This document shows, piece by piece, positions 37,266-46,738 of a stretch of DNA of 64,000 nt; within the stretch, counting starts at the first letter, position 1, and each line of letters opens with the position of its first letter. The DNA is from GCA-2746605 sp963704835. Its GTDB lineage: Bacteria; Bacteroidota; Ignavibacteria; Ignavibacteriales; Melioribacteraceae. The position numbers and the translations under genes were made by a program. The notes under the pieces were generated by a model. The model saw only the letters and a list, made by a program, of their open reading frames with translations. It was not told where the DNA came from and made no database searches. Location of the stretch: assembly GCA_963704835.1 (NCBI GenBank), contig CAVPHW010000003.1, positions 372,001 through 436,000 on the forward strand, written 5' to 3'.

Positions 37266-37299
37266 TTTATCATTTCACGAGTACACATTACTCGATAAT

Positions 37300-38061
37300 T
37301 CAATAATACTTTTTACTTTCCTCCCAAAATTTATCCATTTCTTCAAGTGAAGAATCAACAATAGATTTATTATTTTCTTTTAACTTCTCCTCAATATAAT
37401 TGAACCGATTTTTGAACTTTGTGTTTGTGCGTCTTAATGCATTTTCTGCATTTATCCCTAAAAATCTAGAATAATTAACAAGAGCAAAAAATACATCACC
37501 CATTTCTTTTTCTAAATGTTCTTTGTCACCAGATTTTTCACTTTCGTGCATTTCTTCTATTTCCTCAATTACCTTCTTCCAAACGTCCTCCTTGCGTTCC
37601 CAATCAAATCCTATCTTGGAAACCTTTTCTTGCATCCTAGCTGATTTCTGAAGTTCTGGGAGGACTTTTGGAATGCCATCGAGAATAGATGTTCTTCCTT
37701 CATTCATCTTGATTTTTTCCCAGTTGCGTTCAATTTCTTTATTATTTTCAACTTCCACATCAGCAAATATATGAGGATGTCTTCTAACTAACTTTTCACT
37801 TATTGAATCAATGACATCATTTAACGTAAATAAGTTCTGACTTTCTGCAATAACTGAATGAAAAAGAATATGAAGTAGTAAATCGCCAAGCTCGCCTTTT
37901 AAATCGTCATAATTTTTGTTATCTATTGCTTCAATAACTTCGTAAGCTTCTTCAATTGTTGCCGCCTTAATTGAATCAAAAGTTTGGACCTTATCCCATG
38001 AACATTCTAGTCTTAATCTTCGCATTATTTTTACTAAATTATCAAACTTTTCTTTATGCAT
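37300..38061 (-). CDS. mazG: Nucleoside triphosphate pyrophosphohydrolase MazG
   Basis: A 253-residue, two-domain all-alpha NTP pyrophosphatase that hydrolyses NTPs to NMP and pyrophosphate, removing damaged nucleotides. The first domain has CSWDKVQTFDS and the metal-binding IEEAYEVIEAI ... LKGELGDLLLHILFH. The second domain repeats the pattern with EKEMGDVFFALVNYSRFLG. The length is that of the E. coli type. No mazEF toxin genes are next to it. It is convergent with phoH, with a small CGAGTA/TACTCG hairpin at 37278-37294 between them. Confidence 0.94.
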   Translation of the reverse strand: MHKEKFDNLVKIMRRLRLECSWDKVQTFDSIKAATIEEAYEVIEAIDNKNYDDLKGELGDLLLHILFHSVIAESQNLFTLNDVIDSISEKLVRRHPHIFADVEVENNKEIERNWEKIKMNEGRTSILDGIPKVLPELQKSARMQEKVSKIGFDWERKEDVWKKVIEEIEEMHESEKSGDKEHLEKEMGDVFFALVNYSRFLGINAENALRRTNTKFKNRFNYIEEKLKENNKSIVDSSLEEMDKFWEESKKYY

Positions 38062-38155
38062 TTTGGTCCCAATTAATTTTTATATTTCTAAAATTAGAAT
38101 TTTTATTCTATAAAAAATGAGTTATTTTAGCTAAACATTAAATAAAAGTATTAAA

Positions 38156-38611
38156 ATGATTGAAGAAAAATTAAAACAAATGGGGATAGTTTTACCAGAA
38201 GCTCCCAAACCGTTAGCATCTTATATTCCTTGTGTTAAAAGTGGAAATTTAGTTTTTACAGCTGGTCAGATAACTTTAGAAAATGGTAAACTAAAGTTCA
38301 AAGGTAGAGTTGGTTCAGAGATAACTTTAGACGAGGGGAAAGATGCTGCAAAATTATGTGCAATAAATTGTTTAAGTGTAATTAAAGCTGAAATTGGAAG
38401 TCTTGAAAAAATTAATAGAATTATTAAAGTTACTGTTTTTGTAAACAGTGCAGAAGGATTTACCGATCAGCCCAAAGTTGCAAATGGAGCATCTGATTTA
38501 CTGGTGGAAGTATTTGGAGAAAAAGGGAAACATGTAAGAAGTGCAGTTGGAGTAAATGAACTTCCGATTGATGCCTCTGTTGAAATTGAAATGGTTGTTG
38601 AAGTTCATTAA
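38156..38611 (+). CDS. RidA (YjgF/YER057c) family protein
   Basis: A 151-residue protein of the longer RidA subgroup (about 150 aa rather than 128). Marks are GNLVFTAGQI, KGRVGSEITLDEGKDAAKLCAINCLSVIKAEIG and the ending MVVEVH. RidA proteins remove reactive enamine/imine intermediates. The characteristic arginine of true RidA (R105 in a G-x-R-x motif) has its likely match in HVRSAVGVNELP, as in this subgroup. Divergent from mazG, with a 94-bp spacer. Confidence 0.85.
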   Translation: MIEEKLKQMGIVLPEAPKPLASYIPCVKSGNLVFTAGQITLENGKLKFKGRVGSEITLDEGKDAAKLCAINCLSVIKAEIGSLEKINRIIKVTVFVNSAEGFTDQPKVANGASDLLVEVFGEKGKHVRSAVGVNELPIDASVEIEMVVEVH

Positions 38612-38670
38612 AAATTTATTATTATTTCATTTTTGGAAACAAATTTAATTCTAATTAGGTTTAATCTGTT

Positions 38671-39153
38671 ATGAAAAAGTTCATCTACATATTTTTGTTT
38701 ATCTCAACTACTTTTACCTTTGGGCAATTTAAAGGTGATGAAAACAAGAAGTTAGATATTAATAGTGGAATTCTCAGTGAAAATCCGTTAGGTTCTATTT
38801 TCAATTTCATTAATCCAGAAAATTTTTCAATGAGTCATACATTTGGAATGTCCTATTCTTCATTTGGGAATAATGGAGTTGCCTTAGGTGTTTATACAAA
38901 CCATTTAGCATATCAATTCAGTGAAAAATTTAATGTTGAGGTTGATGCTAGTTTAGTCAATTCACCCTATAGTACATTGGGGGATTCTTTTTCTAAATCC
39001 ATAAATGGTGTTTACATAGATAGAGCACGAATTAATTACAGCCCCTCCAAAGATTTTAATGTAAGTTTAATGTTTTCAAACTCACCTTATAGTTACTACA
39101 ATAGGATTGGTAATGATAGATTTTATCCATCTTCTAATCGTTGGTTTGATTAG
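38671..39153 (+). CDS. Small exported beta-strand protein, unknown
   Basis: A 160-residue exported protein with a signal peptide ending at TFGQ and alternating Tyr/Phe-rich strands (SMSHTFGMSYSSFGNNGVALGVYTNHLAYQF, then SLMFSNSPYSYYNRIG). It resembles half an outer-membrane barrel but is short and ends with a soluble-looking tail. I do not recognise a family. It lies 59 bases after the RidA-family gene and 107 bases before the LytR_C-type gene, so it is probably transcribed alone. Confidence 0.6.
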   Translation: MKKFIYIFLFISTTFTFGQFKGDENKKLDINSGILSENPLGSIFNFINPENFSMSHTFGMSYSSFGNNGVALGVYTNHLAYQFSEKFNVEVDASLVNSPYSTLGDSFSKSINGVYIDRARINYSPSKDFNVSLMFSNSPYSYYNRIGNDRFYPSSNRWFD

Positions 39154-39260
39154 TTTGTAGGCTAACATAATTTATTTTGTTATTTTTGCATCATAAAGTC
39201 TTGCAATGTACTTTTTACATTTCCGGATTCAATTAATTTAATCAGTTAACTAAAATTGTT

Positions 39261-39755
39261 TTGAAAAAAGAAGTCAAAAAGAATAACGGATCAAATGTTG
39301 ACGTAAAAACTTCAACAATTAATATTTTTTATAATATCCTAATTTTTTTTCTGGCTGTGTTGGTAGTTTATCTAAGTTACTCCGCATATATAAAAATTGT
39401 TAACGGTTCTCATAAAAACAACGAATTGCAAAACAACAAAATTGCTGCTGAAATTATTCAATTGGATGTTCTAAATGGTTGTGGTGTTGCTGGAATTGCT
39501 GATAGATATACGGATTATTTAAGATCTAAGGGTTTTGATGTAGTTGAGATTGGCAATTATATTTCTTATGACGTTGATGAAACTTTCGTAATAGATAGAA
39601 TTGGAAATAAGGCGAATGCTTTAAAAGTTGCATCTACTTTAGGCATAGAAAATGTTAAAGTAATTCAGCAACTAAATGAAAATTACTTTCTAGATGTGTC
39701 TTTGGTGATAGGCAAGGATTATTATAAACTAAATCCAATAATAGGTGGTGAATAA
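39261..39755 (+). CDS. LytR C-terminal-like membrane protein
   Basis: A 164-residue protein with one N-terminal membrane helix (about residues 22-42) and a periplasmic LytR_C-type domain (IIQLDVLNGCGVAGIADRYTDYLRSKGFDVVEIGNY, then DRIGNKANALKVASTLGI). The catalytic LytR-CpsA-Psr domain is absent. Function of the stand-alone domain is unknown. TTG start at 39261. The rsfS start follows two bases after its stop, so the two are translated together. Confidence 0.75.
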   Translation: MKKEVKKNNGSNVDVKTSTINIFYNILIFFLAVLVVYLSYSAYIKIVNGSHKNNELQNNKIAAEIIQLDVLNGCGVAGIADRYTDYLRSKGFDVVEIGNYISYDVDETFVIDRIGNKANALKVASTLGIENVKVIQQLNENYFLDVSLVIGKDYYKLNPIIGGE

Positions 39756-39757
39756 CT

Positions 39758-40108
39758 TTGGAATCTGAAAAATTATTAAATGAAGTGGTAGAATTAATTC
39801 AATCAAAAAAAGGGTTTGATATAACAATATTAAATTTGAAAAAACTTTCGGCTATAGCAGATTATTTTATTATTTGTTCTGGAGATGTTGATGTACACGT
39901 TAAAGCAATTGCTGATGAAATTGATAAAAAACTTAGAAAAGAAGGTACAAAAAGTTTCCATAAAGAAGGTTATAATGCCTTAAATTGGGTTCTACTTGAT
40001 TATTTTGATGTTGTTGTTCACATATTTAAAAAAGATATAAGAACTTACTATAATTTAGAAAAGCTTTGGGGTGATGCTGAGATTACTGAAATCCCTAATG
40101 CAAATTAA
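39758..40108 (+). CDS. rsfS: Ribosomal silencing factor RsfS
   Basis: A 116-residue protein of the RsfS/YbeB/Iojap family. It binds L14 on the large subunit and blocks joining of the subunits in starvation. Typical features: ADYFIICSGDVDVHVKAIADEI, KEGYNALNWVLLDYFDVVVHIF and REYY-like RTYYNLEKLWGDA. A TTG start lies after a GGTGG site. Adjacent to the LytR_C gene, an arrangement seen in several bacterial groups. Confidence 0.92.
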   Translation: MESEKLLNEVVELIQSKKGFDITILNLKKLSAIADYFIICSGDVDVHVKAIADEIDKKLRKEGTKSFHKEGYNALNWVLLDYFDVVVHIFKKDIRTYYNLEKLWGDAEITEIPNAN

Positions 40109-40140
40109 TTCTTACCAGCCAAATTGATTTAGAGAACAAA

Positions 40141-41769
40141 GTGAAAAATTATTTAGAAAACTTGTTTTTGAAAGCTTCAAATAAACTTAATTATTTGAAT
40201 GAGATAGATATCCAATTTAGCGTTCCTCAAGATTCCACAAATGGTGATTTGTCTACTAATGCTGCTATGCTTCTTACGAAAATTGTAAAGAAAAATCCTA
40301 GACAAATAGCAGAAGAAATTGTCTCATCCCTAAATCACGATTCCAACGTTATTTCTAAAACAGAAATTGCTGGACCAGGGTTCATTAATTTTTACTTTGC
40401 ACCAAATTTTGTAAATCAAGTTGTTACAAAAATAATTGAACAAAAAGACAAATATGGTCTTAGTTCAGAATTTAAAGATAAAAAAGCAAATGTTGAATTT
40501 GTTTCGGCAAACCCAACCGGACCATTAACGGTTGGGCATGGCCGAAATGCTGTATTAGGAGACACAATTGCTAATCTGTTAGAATCAGTTGGCTATGCTG
40601 TAGATAGAGAATACTATTTTAATAACGCTGGTAGACAAATGCGGGTTTTAGGTTTGTCTGTGGCAGCAAGATATTTGGAAATCCTTGGTGAAAAATTTGA
40701 ATTTATGGAGGATTATTATCAAGGCGAATACATTAAAGAAGTAGCCAAAAAAGTTATTGAAAAATATTCAAATACATTAGTAGCAAATATTGAAGATGAA
40801 AAGTTTAAAATGGTTGCTGAATCTGAGATTTTTAATGATATTAAAAATTCACTAAAAAATATTGGGGTTGAATTTAATCAATTTTACAATGAAGATGATC
40901 TTTATAAAAACGGCGAAATAGACAATCTTTTACAATACTTTAAAGAAAAGAAATTGTCCTATGAAAGTGAAGGAGCAACTTGGTTAAAATTCAGTGAATT
41001 GGGCCAAGAAGTAGATAAAGTTATTGTTAAATCAACCGGTGAACCAACTTACAGGTTACCTGATATAGCTTACCACAAAACAAAGTTTGATAGAAATTAT
41101 GATTTAATTGTCGACATATTTGGCTCAGATCATAATGCTACTTATCCAGATGTTTTAGCCGCCATTGATGCTTTAGGTTATTCTAAAGAAAAAGTGAAAG
41201 TGATAATCCATCAATTCGTTACAATTATCCAAGGTGGAAAAGTTGTAAAAATGTCAACAAGGAAGGCAAATTTTATTACTTTAGATGAGCTAATCGAAGA
41301 AGTTGGCAAAGATGTAGTAAGGTATTTCTTTATTATGCGAAACCATTCATCACATATGAATTTTGACTTAGATATTGCAAAAACCCAATCTGATGAAAAT
41401 CCGGTATTTTATTTAAAATATGCGCATGCAAGAATTGCGTCTATTCTAAGATTAACAACCGAACAAGATTTACAAATTTCTCTCGAAGGTCTGAACCTTT
41501 TGACAGAAGAAATCGAACAAAAACTAATTAAACATCTCCACAGATATGTTGAAGAATTGAGGTATGCTGCTGTTAATTTTGAACCGCATAAACTTGCAAC
41601 ATACCTTGAAAATTTGGCATCACTCTTTCATAAATTTTACACAGAATGTAGAATTATCGGATCCGAAAAACAATTAGCTGAGGCAAGAATTGCATTAATT
41701 ACTTCAGTAAAAATTGTACTACAAAATGGGTTATCTATTTTGGGACTAGATGCCCCGGAAAGTATGTAG
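40141..41769 (+). CDS. argS: Arginine-tRNA ligase
   Basis: A 542-residue class I aminoacyl-tRNA synthetase. The HIGH-like motif is in FVSANPTGPLTVGHGRNAVLGD (about residues 120-140); the KMSK-like motif is KMSTRKAN. The N-terminal Add1 domain (QFSVPQDSTNGDLSTNAAMLLTK) binds the tRNA elbow and the C-terminal DALR anticodon-binding domain starts near VFYLKYAHARI. GTG start at 40141. Its stop codon touches the stop codon of the convergent comF gene. Confidence 0.96.
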   Translation: MKNYLENLFLKASNKLNYLNEIDIQFSVPQDSTNGDLSTNAAMLLTKIVKKNPRQIAEEIVSSLNHDSNVISKTEIAGPGFINFYFAPNFVNQVVTKIIEQKDKYGLSSEFKDKKANVEFVSANPTGPLTVGHGRNAVLGDTIANLLESVGYAVDREYYFNNAGRQMRVLGLSVAARYLEILGEKFEFMEDYYQGEYIKEVAKKVIEKYSNTLVANIEDEKFKMVAESEIFNDIKNSLKNIGVEFNQFYNEDDLYKNGEIDNLLQYFKEKKLSYESEGATWLKFSELGQEVDKVIVKSTGEPTYRLPDIAYHKTKFDRNYDLIVDIFGSDHNATYPDVLAAIDALGYSKEKVKVIIHQFVTIIQGGKVVKMSTRKANFITLDELIEEVGKDVVRYFFIMRNHSSHMNFDLDIAKTQSDENPVFYLKYAHARIASILRLTTEQDLQISLEGLNLLTEEIEQKLIKHLHRYVEELRYAAVNFEPHKLATYLENLASLFHKFYTECRIIGSEKQLAEARIALITSVKIVLQNGLSILGLDAPESM

Positions 41770-42459
41770 TTAATCTGCTATTGCTACTGATGCAGCGTAG
41801 ATTTGATTTGCACCCGATTCTAATAACATCTTTGCACATTCACTAATTGTAGCGCCTGTTGTAATAACGTCATCTATTAACAATATGTTTTTACCTTTAA
41901 TCAAATTAGTTTTACGCACACTAAATGCCCCTGACATATTTTGCTTTCTTTCAACTAGGTCTAGTTTTGTTTGCGTTTCTGTAAATCTGTTTCGTTTAAG
42001 TAAACCTTTATAAAATTTAATTTTGGCTCGTTTCCCAATCGCTTTTGCAATTAATTCAGCTTGATTATATCCTCTTGTTGCTTTTCTTAAATGATGCAAA
42101 GGAATTGGCAGAACAATATCCAATTTCCATTCTTTTAATTTATTTTCTAAAAGATCTGCAGTTTTGAAACCTAAAACACTTCCTATAGAAAAATTGTTAT
42201 TATATTTTAACTCATGAATTGCTTTTTGAATTGAGGAATCTTCATGAAATACGAATGCAGAATGGAAATCACCTACTAATTTATCATTTGCAAATTTTCT
42301 GACAAACTCTTTTTCTATTCTATCTCCACCAGCAATTTCAAATTGATTAAAACAATTTTCGCAAATTACTTTAGCTTCATCTTTAATTGATTGATTACAG
42401 ATAATGCAAATACGGGGTAAAAAAATATCAATAATGAAATTGAGAGAATTGTTAAACAA
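41770..42459 (-). CDS. comF: ComF family phosphoribosyltransferase-like protein
   Basis: A 229-residue protein with an N-terminal zinc-finger-like CxxC pair (CIICNQS ... CENC) and a phosphoribosyltransferase fold with PIPLHHLRKATRGYNQAELIAKAIG and the pyrophosphate-binding LIDDVITTGATISEC. ComF is required for DNA uptake in competent bacteria, and relatives are widely distributed. The start is taken as TTG (42459) because no ATG is suitably placed; the binding site is poor. Twelve bases separate it from the hemerythrin gene. Confidence 0.88.
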   Translation of the reverse strand: MFNNSLNFIIDIFLPRICIICNQSIKDEAKVICENCFNQFEIAGGDRIEKEFVRKFANDKLVGDFHSAFVFHEDSSIQKAIHELKYNNNFSIGSVLGFKTADLLENKLKEWKLDIVLPIPLHHLRKATRGYNQAELIAKAIGKRAKIKFYKGLLKRNRFTETQTKLDLVERKQNMSGAFSVRKTNLIKGKNILLIDDVITTGATISECAKMLLESGANQIYAASVAIAD

Positions 42460-42470
42460 AAAAAGAATCT

Positions 42471-42863
42471 CTAATTTTTATTAATTAAGTATTTAAGCTT
42501 AATATCCTTTTTCTCAAAATGACTATTTAACCAATTTTTAAGAGACAGCAGAATTTCCTCATCCAGATTTGAAACATTGCTTTTATAATCATCAAAATAT
42601 TCCAAATATTTATTTAAAGCTCTCTCATGCTCTAACTTATGAGAAATAAATTCCACAACCTTATTTTCTTTCATTAAGGTCTCTTCGGTTTCAAAGTGTT
42701 TTTTGAGTTGGTTGAGTAGGGAATTAAATGTTTCTACAATTGTTTTCTTTTCAGCATTTTTAATTTTGTAAATTTCATTTAGTGTAGTATAAATTTTTTT
42801 GTGCTGATCGTCAATTTCTTTAAATCCCAAAATATGTTTTTTTTCAAATTTGATGAATTCCAT
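42471..42863 (-). CDS. Bacteriohemerythrin
   Basis: A 130-residue single-domain hemerythrin, a di-iron oxygen-binding four-helix bundle. All seven ligands are in place: H21 (DDQHKKIY), H56 and E60 (KHFETEE), H75 and H79 (SHKLEHE), H115 and D120 (SHFEKKD). It would sense, store or carry O2, or protect against it. It lies between the VWA membrane-protein gene (16 bases upstream) and comF, an odd set with no clear shared job. Confidence 0.93.
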   Translation of the reverse strand: MEFIKFEKKHILGFKEIDDQHKKIYTTLNEIYKIKNAEKKTIVETFNSLLNQLKKHFETEETLMKENKVVEFISHKLEHERALNKYLEYFDDYKSNVSNLDEEILLSLKNWLNSHFEKKDIKLKYLINKN

Positions 42864-42879
42864 TTTTACCTCATCTATA

Positions 42880-44991
42880 TTAAATCATTCTAAGCATCTT
42901 CCTCAGGATCCATTCGGCAGAAAATAGTAAAACAATTGACAATAATATAAGATTCATAAAAGATAAACGCAACTCATTATCTGTAGAATTGTAGTGTATC
43001 TGTTCATTTTTTTCTTTCACCAATTCACTCAATAAGCTCTCAAAATTATTAATATCATAGTATTTACCACTGGTAGATTGGGATAATTCTCTCAACAATT
43101 CTCTATTGGATTGTGTTTGAACTAATTCTAATTCTATAGGTTCAACAAGGAAGGACCCTTTTGAATCATCTTGATTTACAATATTATTAATTACTGATTT
43201 GTACTTATAATAACCGGATATATTTGGAATATACTCTGCTTCGTATAATCCATTCCCTAATGATTGCAACGAAATTTTTTGCTTTTGATTTTCATTCCCC
43301 AATTCAACTTCAATATTGGCATCACTAATTGGATCAAAAGTATCACTATAATAATTTGCACTAAAAACAACTTTCTCTCCAAGGTTAAATGATTTTTTTT
43401 GAGTAGATAAACTAAGCTTATCCGATTTATGCTGAAGAGACAACCATTTGATTGAATTTATAAGTAGGTTATCAAAAAGTTCTATATTTTTCTCACTTGG
43501 CTGAAGTTTCCATTTCCAAAAATTTGCAGCAGTTAATACAATAGAATTTATGGAATTGCCTGAATTTGTAAATAATATTGGCTCATTAATAGTATTATCA
43601 ACCAATAATATTTGTGATTCGATGTTGGGTGTAATTTTTGTTCGATTTAAACTTATTGGGGGTAAACTTTTCCATTTATTTAGTTGTTCAGCGCTGCTTC
43701 CTATAAAACTACTTACACCACTAATTGCATTTACTTGTACTTCTGTAAAAGTATTGGAAACTTTAGAAAATTTAAACGGCAATATTTTTGACAGATCACC
43801 TAATTTAGCAATATTTAAATTGAGCGAAAAAATGAAAAAAAATGGTTTGTTCAAGCTAGAGATGTTTTCAGCAATCTTGTTTACAAATGTTAAATCAGAT
43901 TTTTCTGATGGAAATCCGACAAAGAAAATTAAATCAGAATCCTTAATGATTTTTATATCATTTTGATTATTTAGAAAAGCTTGACTACCAATTTCAATAA
44001 TTGATTGAATTTGATAATTCTCATTTTTGCTTAAACTACTAGTAACGAATGATAAATCAGAGCTTGGTGCTCCGGCAATTATAGCAATCTTCTTTTTTGT
44101 AGCTAATATGTTAATTATTGTTGTTTTATTATTATTCATCTGGTTTTTTTCTTTATAATTTGCAACTGCATTTACTGTTATTTTATGCTCACCATCAATG
44201 TTACTTGAATATGGAAATCGCACTCGGTTAATTCCCGTTGTACTTAAAGTAATTTCTTCATGAGCTATAATTTTTTGATTTTCAATTAATTGAATATTTA
44301 CTTTATTTTCATGTAAATCTTTATTTATGATCGAAACCTCTATTTCGGTTTCTCTTCCGGCATAAATGTATTCGTTAGCAGAAATTTTTTGGATTGCTAA
44401 ATCAGCTTCAGAAGTTGAATCCCCTAAACCGATCGTAAAAATTGGAATTCCAATTTCTTCAGCTAAAGTCCTAGGGTTTTCGCCTTGATTATTAATACCA
44501 TCGCTGATAATTACAACTGAGGAGACTCTTTCTGCGGATTTTATTTTTTTAATTATATTATCGAATTGTGATGCGGATTGACTAAAATTAAGTGAATCTG
44601 TATCTTGAAATTCTTTAATATCATTTCCAAATAAGAAAAATTCTGATTCTAAATCTTCATTTCGAAGGTCTTGAATCAGATTTTCTATTTTTTCAATTTC
44701 TTTATCAGAGCTTATTTCTTTTACCGATTTTGAATTGTCTATGAAAACAAAATTTCTGGGAATAATTTTCTCTTTTGAAATGGAATTGATAACCGGATCA
44801 AAAAATAATAGGAGTATTAAAAATAATCCAAATGTTCTTAATGAAACTAAAACTATCTTGAATGAAGATCTTATTGGAGGAAGAGTTGTTCGGTACACAA
44901 AAACTGAATAACCCAAAGCAAGCAGAAAACCAATTAAAAGAAAAATTGGATTTAATGCGAATGATATATGAAGATTTTCGAAAATATTCAA
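42880..44991 (-). CDS. Membrane protein with VWA-like domain
   Basis: A 703-residue membrane protein. Two N-terminal helices (about 14-33 and 45-66) are followed by a von Willebrand A-like domain with a metal-site DNSKS at 85-89 and VVIISDGINNQGENP. A beta-sandwich-rich periplasmic region comes next, then a single C-terminal helix (LSFMNLILLSIVLLFSAEWILRKML). The layout is that of the large VWA proteins often found with BatA/BatB and MoxR, but those partners are absent here. A TTG start at 44991. Function unknown. The gene leads a minus-strand set with the hemerythrin and comF genes. Confidence 0.78.
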   Translation of the reverse strand: MNIFENLHISFALNPIFLLIGFLLALGYSVFVYRTTLPPIRSSFKIVLVSLRTFGLFLILLLFFDPVINSISKEKIIPRNFVFIDNSKSVKEISSDKEIEKIENLIQDLRNEDLESEFFLFGNDIKEFQDTDSLNFSQSASQFDNIIKKIKSAERVSSVVIISDGINNQGENPRTLAEEIGIPIFTIGLGDSTSEADLAIQKISANEYIYAGRETEIEVSIINKDLHENKVNIQLIENQKIIAHEEITLSTTGINRVRFPYSSNIDGEHKITVNAVANYKEKNQMNNNKTTIINILATKKKIAIIAGAPSSDLSFVTSSLSKNENYQIQSIIEIGSQAFLNNQNDIKIIKDSDLIFFVGFPSEKSDLTFVNKIAENISSLNKPFFFIFSLNLNIAKLGDLSKILPFKFSKVSNTFTEVQVNAISGVSSFIGSSAEQLNKWKSLPPISLNRTKITPNIESQILLVDNTINEPILFTNSGNSINSIVLTAANFWKWKLQPSEKNIELFDNLLINSIKWLSLQHKSDKLSLSTQKKSFNLGEKVVFSANYYSDTFDPISDANIEVELGNENQKQKISLQSLGNGLYEAEYIPNISGYYKYKSVINNIVNQDDSKGSFLVEPIELELVQTQSNRELLRELSQSTSGKYYDINNFESLLSELVKEKNEQIHYNSTDNELRLSFMNLILLSIVLLFSAEWILRKMLRMI

Positions 44992-45021
44992 TTGTGTCTA
45001 ATTTTTTATTGCATGGAATAG

Positions 45022-45786
45022 TTACTTACTAGAGGATAAATTCCAATTTTTTAATTCCTCAAACATATTGTAATCTGTTAAATCAAAATGAACAGGAGTA
45101 ATTGCCACATAATTATTTTTTATTGCAATTTGATCAAATGTTATATCTTCTTCATAATCAATCATTTTTCCGGTAAGCCAATAATAGTTATTACCATATG
45201 GATCAACTCGTTCTTCATAAATATCCGCCCATTTTGAATTCCCTTGTTTAGTTGGCATTATTCCTTTTATTTCACTTTCAGGTAGATTAGGAATATTTAC
45301 GTTTAATATTGTACCGTTTGTTAAGCCATGTTTAGCTACTTTTTGGGTCAATTCTTTTGCTATCTTTCTAGCAAAATCAAAATGTTTCGGTTTGTGGTCT
45401 GTAATTGAAAAAGCAATTGCTGGACAATTCATAATTGCAGCTTCTCTAGCGGCCGAAACAGTACCGGAATAAATTATGCTAATCGCAGTATTTGAACCAT
45501 GATTTATTCCAGAAACAACAATATCCGGGGGAGATTTTAATAAGTTTTTAATACCAAATTTTATACAATCAGCGGGAGTTCCATCAACTGCATAACCAAC
45601 AAATTTGTTTCGAATATTATATTCAGTTACTCTTAAAGGAACTTTCATGGTAATTGCATGTCCTACTGCACTTTGCTCGTACAATGGTGCAACAACTGTT
45701 ACATCTCCAATCTCACTTAAGGCATCAGCTAATTGAAAAATCCCCTCAGACCCAATTCCATCATCATTGCTGATCAATATTTTCAT
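45022..45786 (-). CDS. surE: 5'/3'-nucleotidase SurE
   Basis: A 254-residue nucleoside-monophosphate phosphatase, linked to stationary-phase survival. The metal site is in the opening MKILISNDDGIGSEG, with the conserved SGINHGSNTAISIIYSGTVSAAREA later. I chose the ATG at 45786, which gives the exact family start with an AGGA site before it; an upstream reading to 45840 adds 18 unlike residues. VWA-protein gene lies 30 bases downstream. Confidence 0.95.
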   Translation of the reverse strand: MKILISNDDGIGSEGIFQLADALSEIGDVTVVAPLYEQSAVGHAITMKVPLRVTEYNIRNKFVGYAVDGTPADCIKFGIKNLLKSPPDIVVSGINHGSNTAISIIYSGTVSAAREAAIMNCPAIAFSITDHKPKHFDFARKIAKELTQKVAKHGLTNGTILNVNIPNLPESEIKGIMPTKQGNSKWADIYEERVDPYGNNYYWLTGKMIDYEEDITFDQIAIKNNYVAITPVHFDLTDYNMFEELKNWNLSSSK

Positions 45787-45903
45787 AAATAATTTTCCTA
45801 TATTTATAACATAATTAATTCTTATAAAACAAATATACATAAGTTTGTTGTTTAAACTTAAGTCACTCTTAACAACTCAACTAAGAACAGAAAATTATTT
45901 TAA

Positions 45904-46734
45904 ATGAAAACTTTATTAACAACCCTTGTGATATTAATTATATTCATTTCTCCTCAAGTGCATGCACAAGAAAATGATTTAGAACTATTTATTATTGATA
46001 GTTTCGTAACTCCCGAAGAGCCACATACTTTTTCATTAAATTTTTTCACTTCGTTACCAGTGATTTCCAAAATAAAAATAAATAATGAGTTTGAATTTAA
46101 TATTTCAGATGAATTTACAGAAGACCATTCAATTAAAATTGATTTTAGCCAATATAAATTTGTAAATAAGAATATTCCTTACGTAATTATTTCTCAAAAT
46201 GAGGAAGGAAAAATAATTAAAAGTGAAGAGTTTGATATAATTTTACCATATGATGAATTTATTCAAACCAAAGAGGGAAGCAATCCTATTTCCACTATAC
46301 TTTTAGGCGTATTTCTTTATTCGCTGCCATCTCCTAATTTAGCCATAATTGAGAATAAGAGCTATTTTAGCATTAGCAAGGAAATACCGATTATAACTTT
46401 TTATGGCAGCGGCTACAATTACCCAAATGGAAATATAAGTTTTGAGTATTCTCATTTTTATAATGCTTCTATTTCCGATTTATTTAGATTGGGCTACAAA
46501 CAAATAATTCCAATAAAGGGTATCGAATATATTTCTCCAGGCATCTCGGGTTTTACAAATTTTAAGGGATTTAATGGAATTGGTACTGAATTATCAATTG
46601 GTTTATTTAAAGTATATGATGTTTTCACGGTTTATTCCAGATACAGATTTAATTTTAAACCGAATGATTTCCAATCAAATATTCAGGAAATTTCAATTGG
46701 ACTTTATTCAAACTTTTTTACTTTAGATTATTAG
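45904..46734 (+). CDS. Exported beta-rich protein, unknown
   Basis: A 276-residue protein with a clear signal peptide (MKTLLTTLVILIIFISPQVHAQ). The first half looks like a soluble beta domain. The second half (FYGSGYNYPNGNISFEYSHFYNASISDLFRLGYKQ to the end SIGLYSNFFTLDY) has alternating aromatic strands, and the sequence ends in an aromatic residue, so an outer-membrane barrel part is likely. No family recognised. The methyltransferase start follows only 4 bases after the stop. Confidence 0.65.
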   Translation: MKTLLTTLVILIIFISPQVHAQENDLELFIIDSFVTPEEPHTFSLNFFTSLPVISKIKINNEFEFNISDEFTEDHSIKIDFSQYKFVNKNIPYVIISQNEEGKIIKSEEFDIILPYDEFIQTKEGSNPISTILLGVFLYSLPSPNLAIIENKSYFSISKEIPIITFYGSGYNYPNGNISFEYSHFYNASISDLFRLGYKQIIPIKGIEYISPGISGFTNFKGFNGIGTELSIGLFKVYDVFTVYSRYRFNFKPNDFQSNIQEISIGLYSNFFTLDY

Positions 46735-46738
46735 TCTT

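Noticed and set aside
37278..37294. CGAGTA/TACTCG hairpin between phoH and mazG as a terminator
   Set aside because: Six base pairs and no T tract are too little to call.
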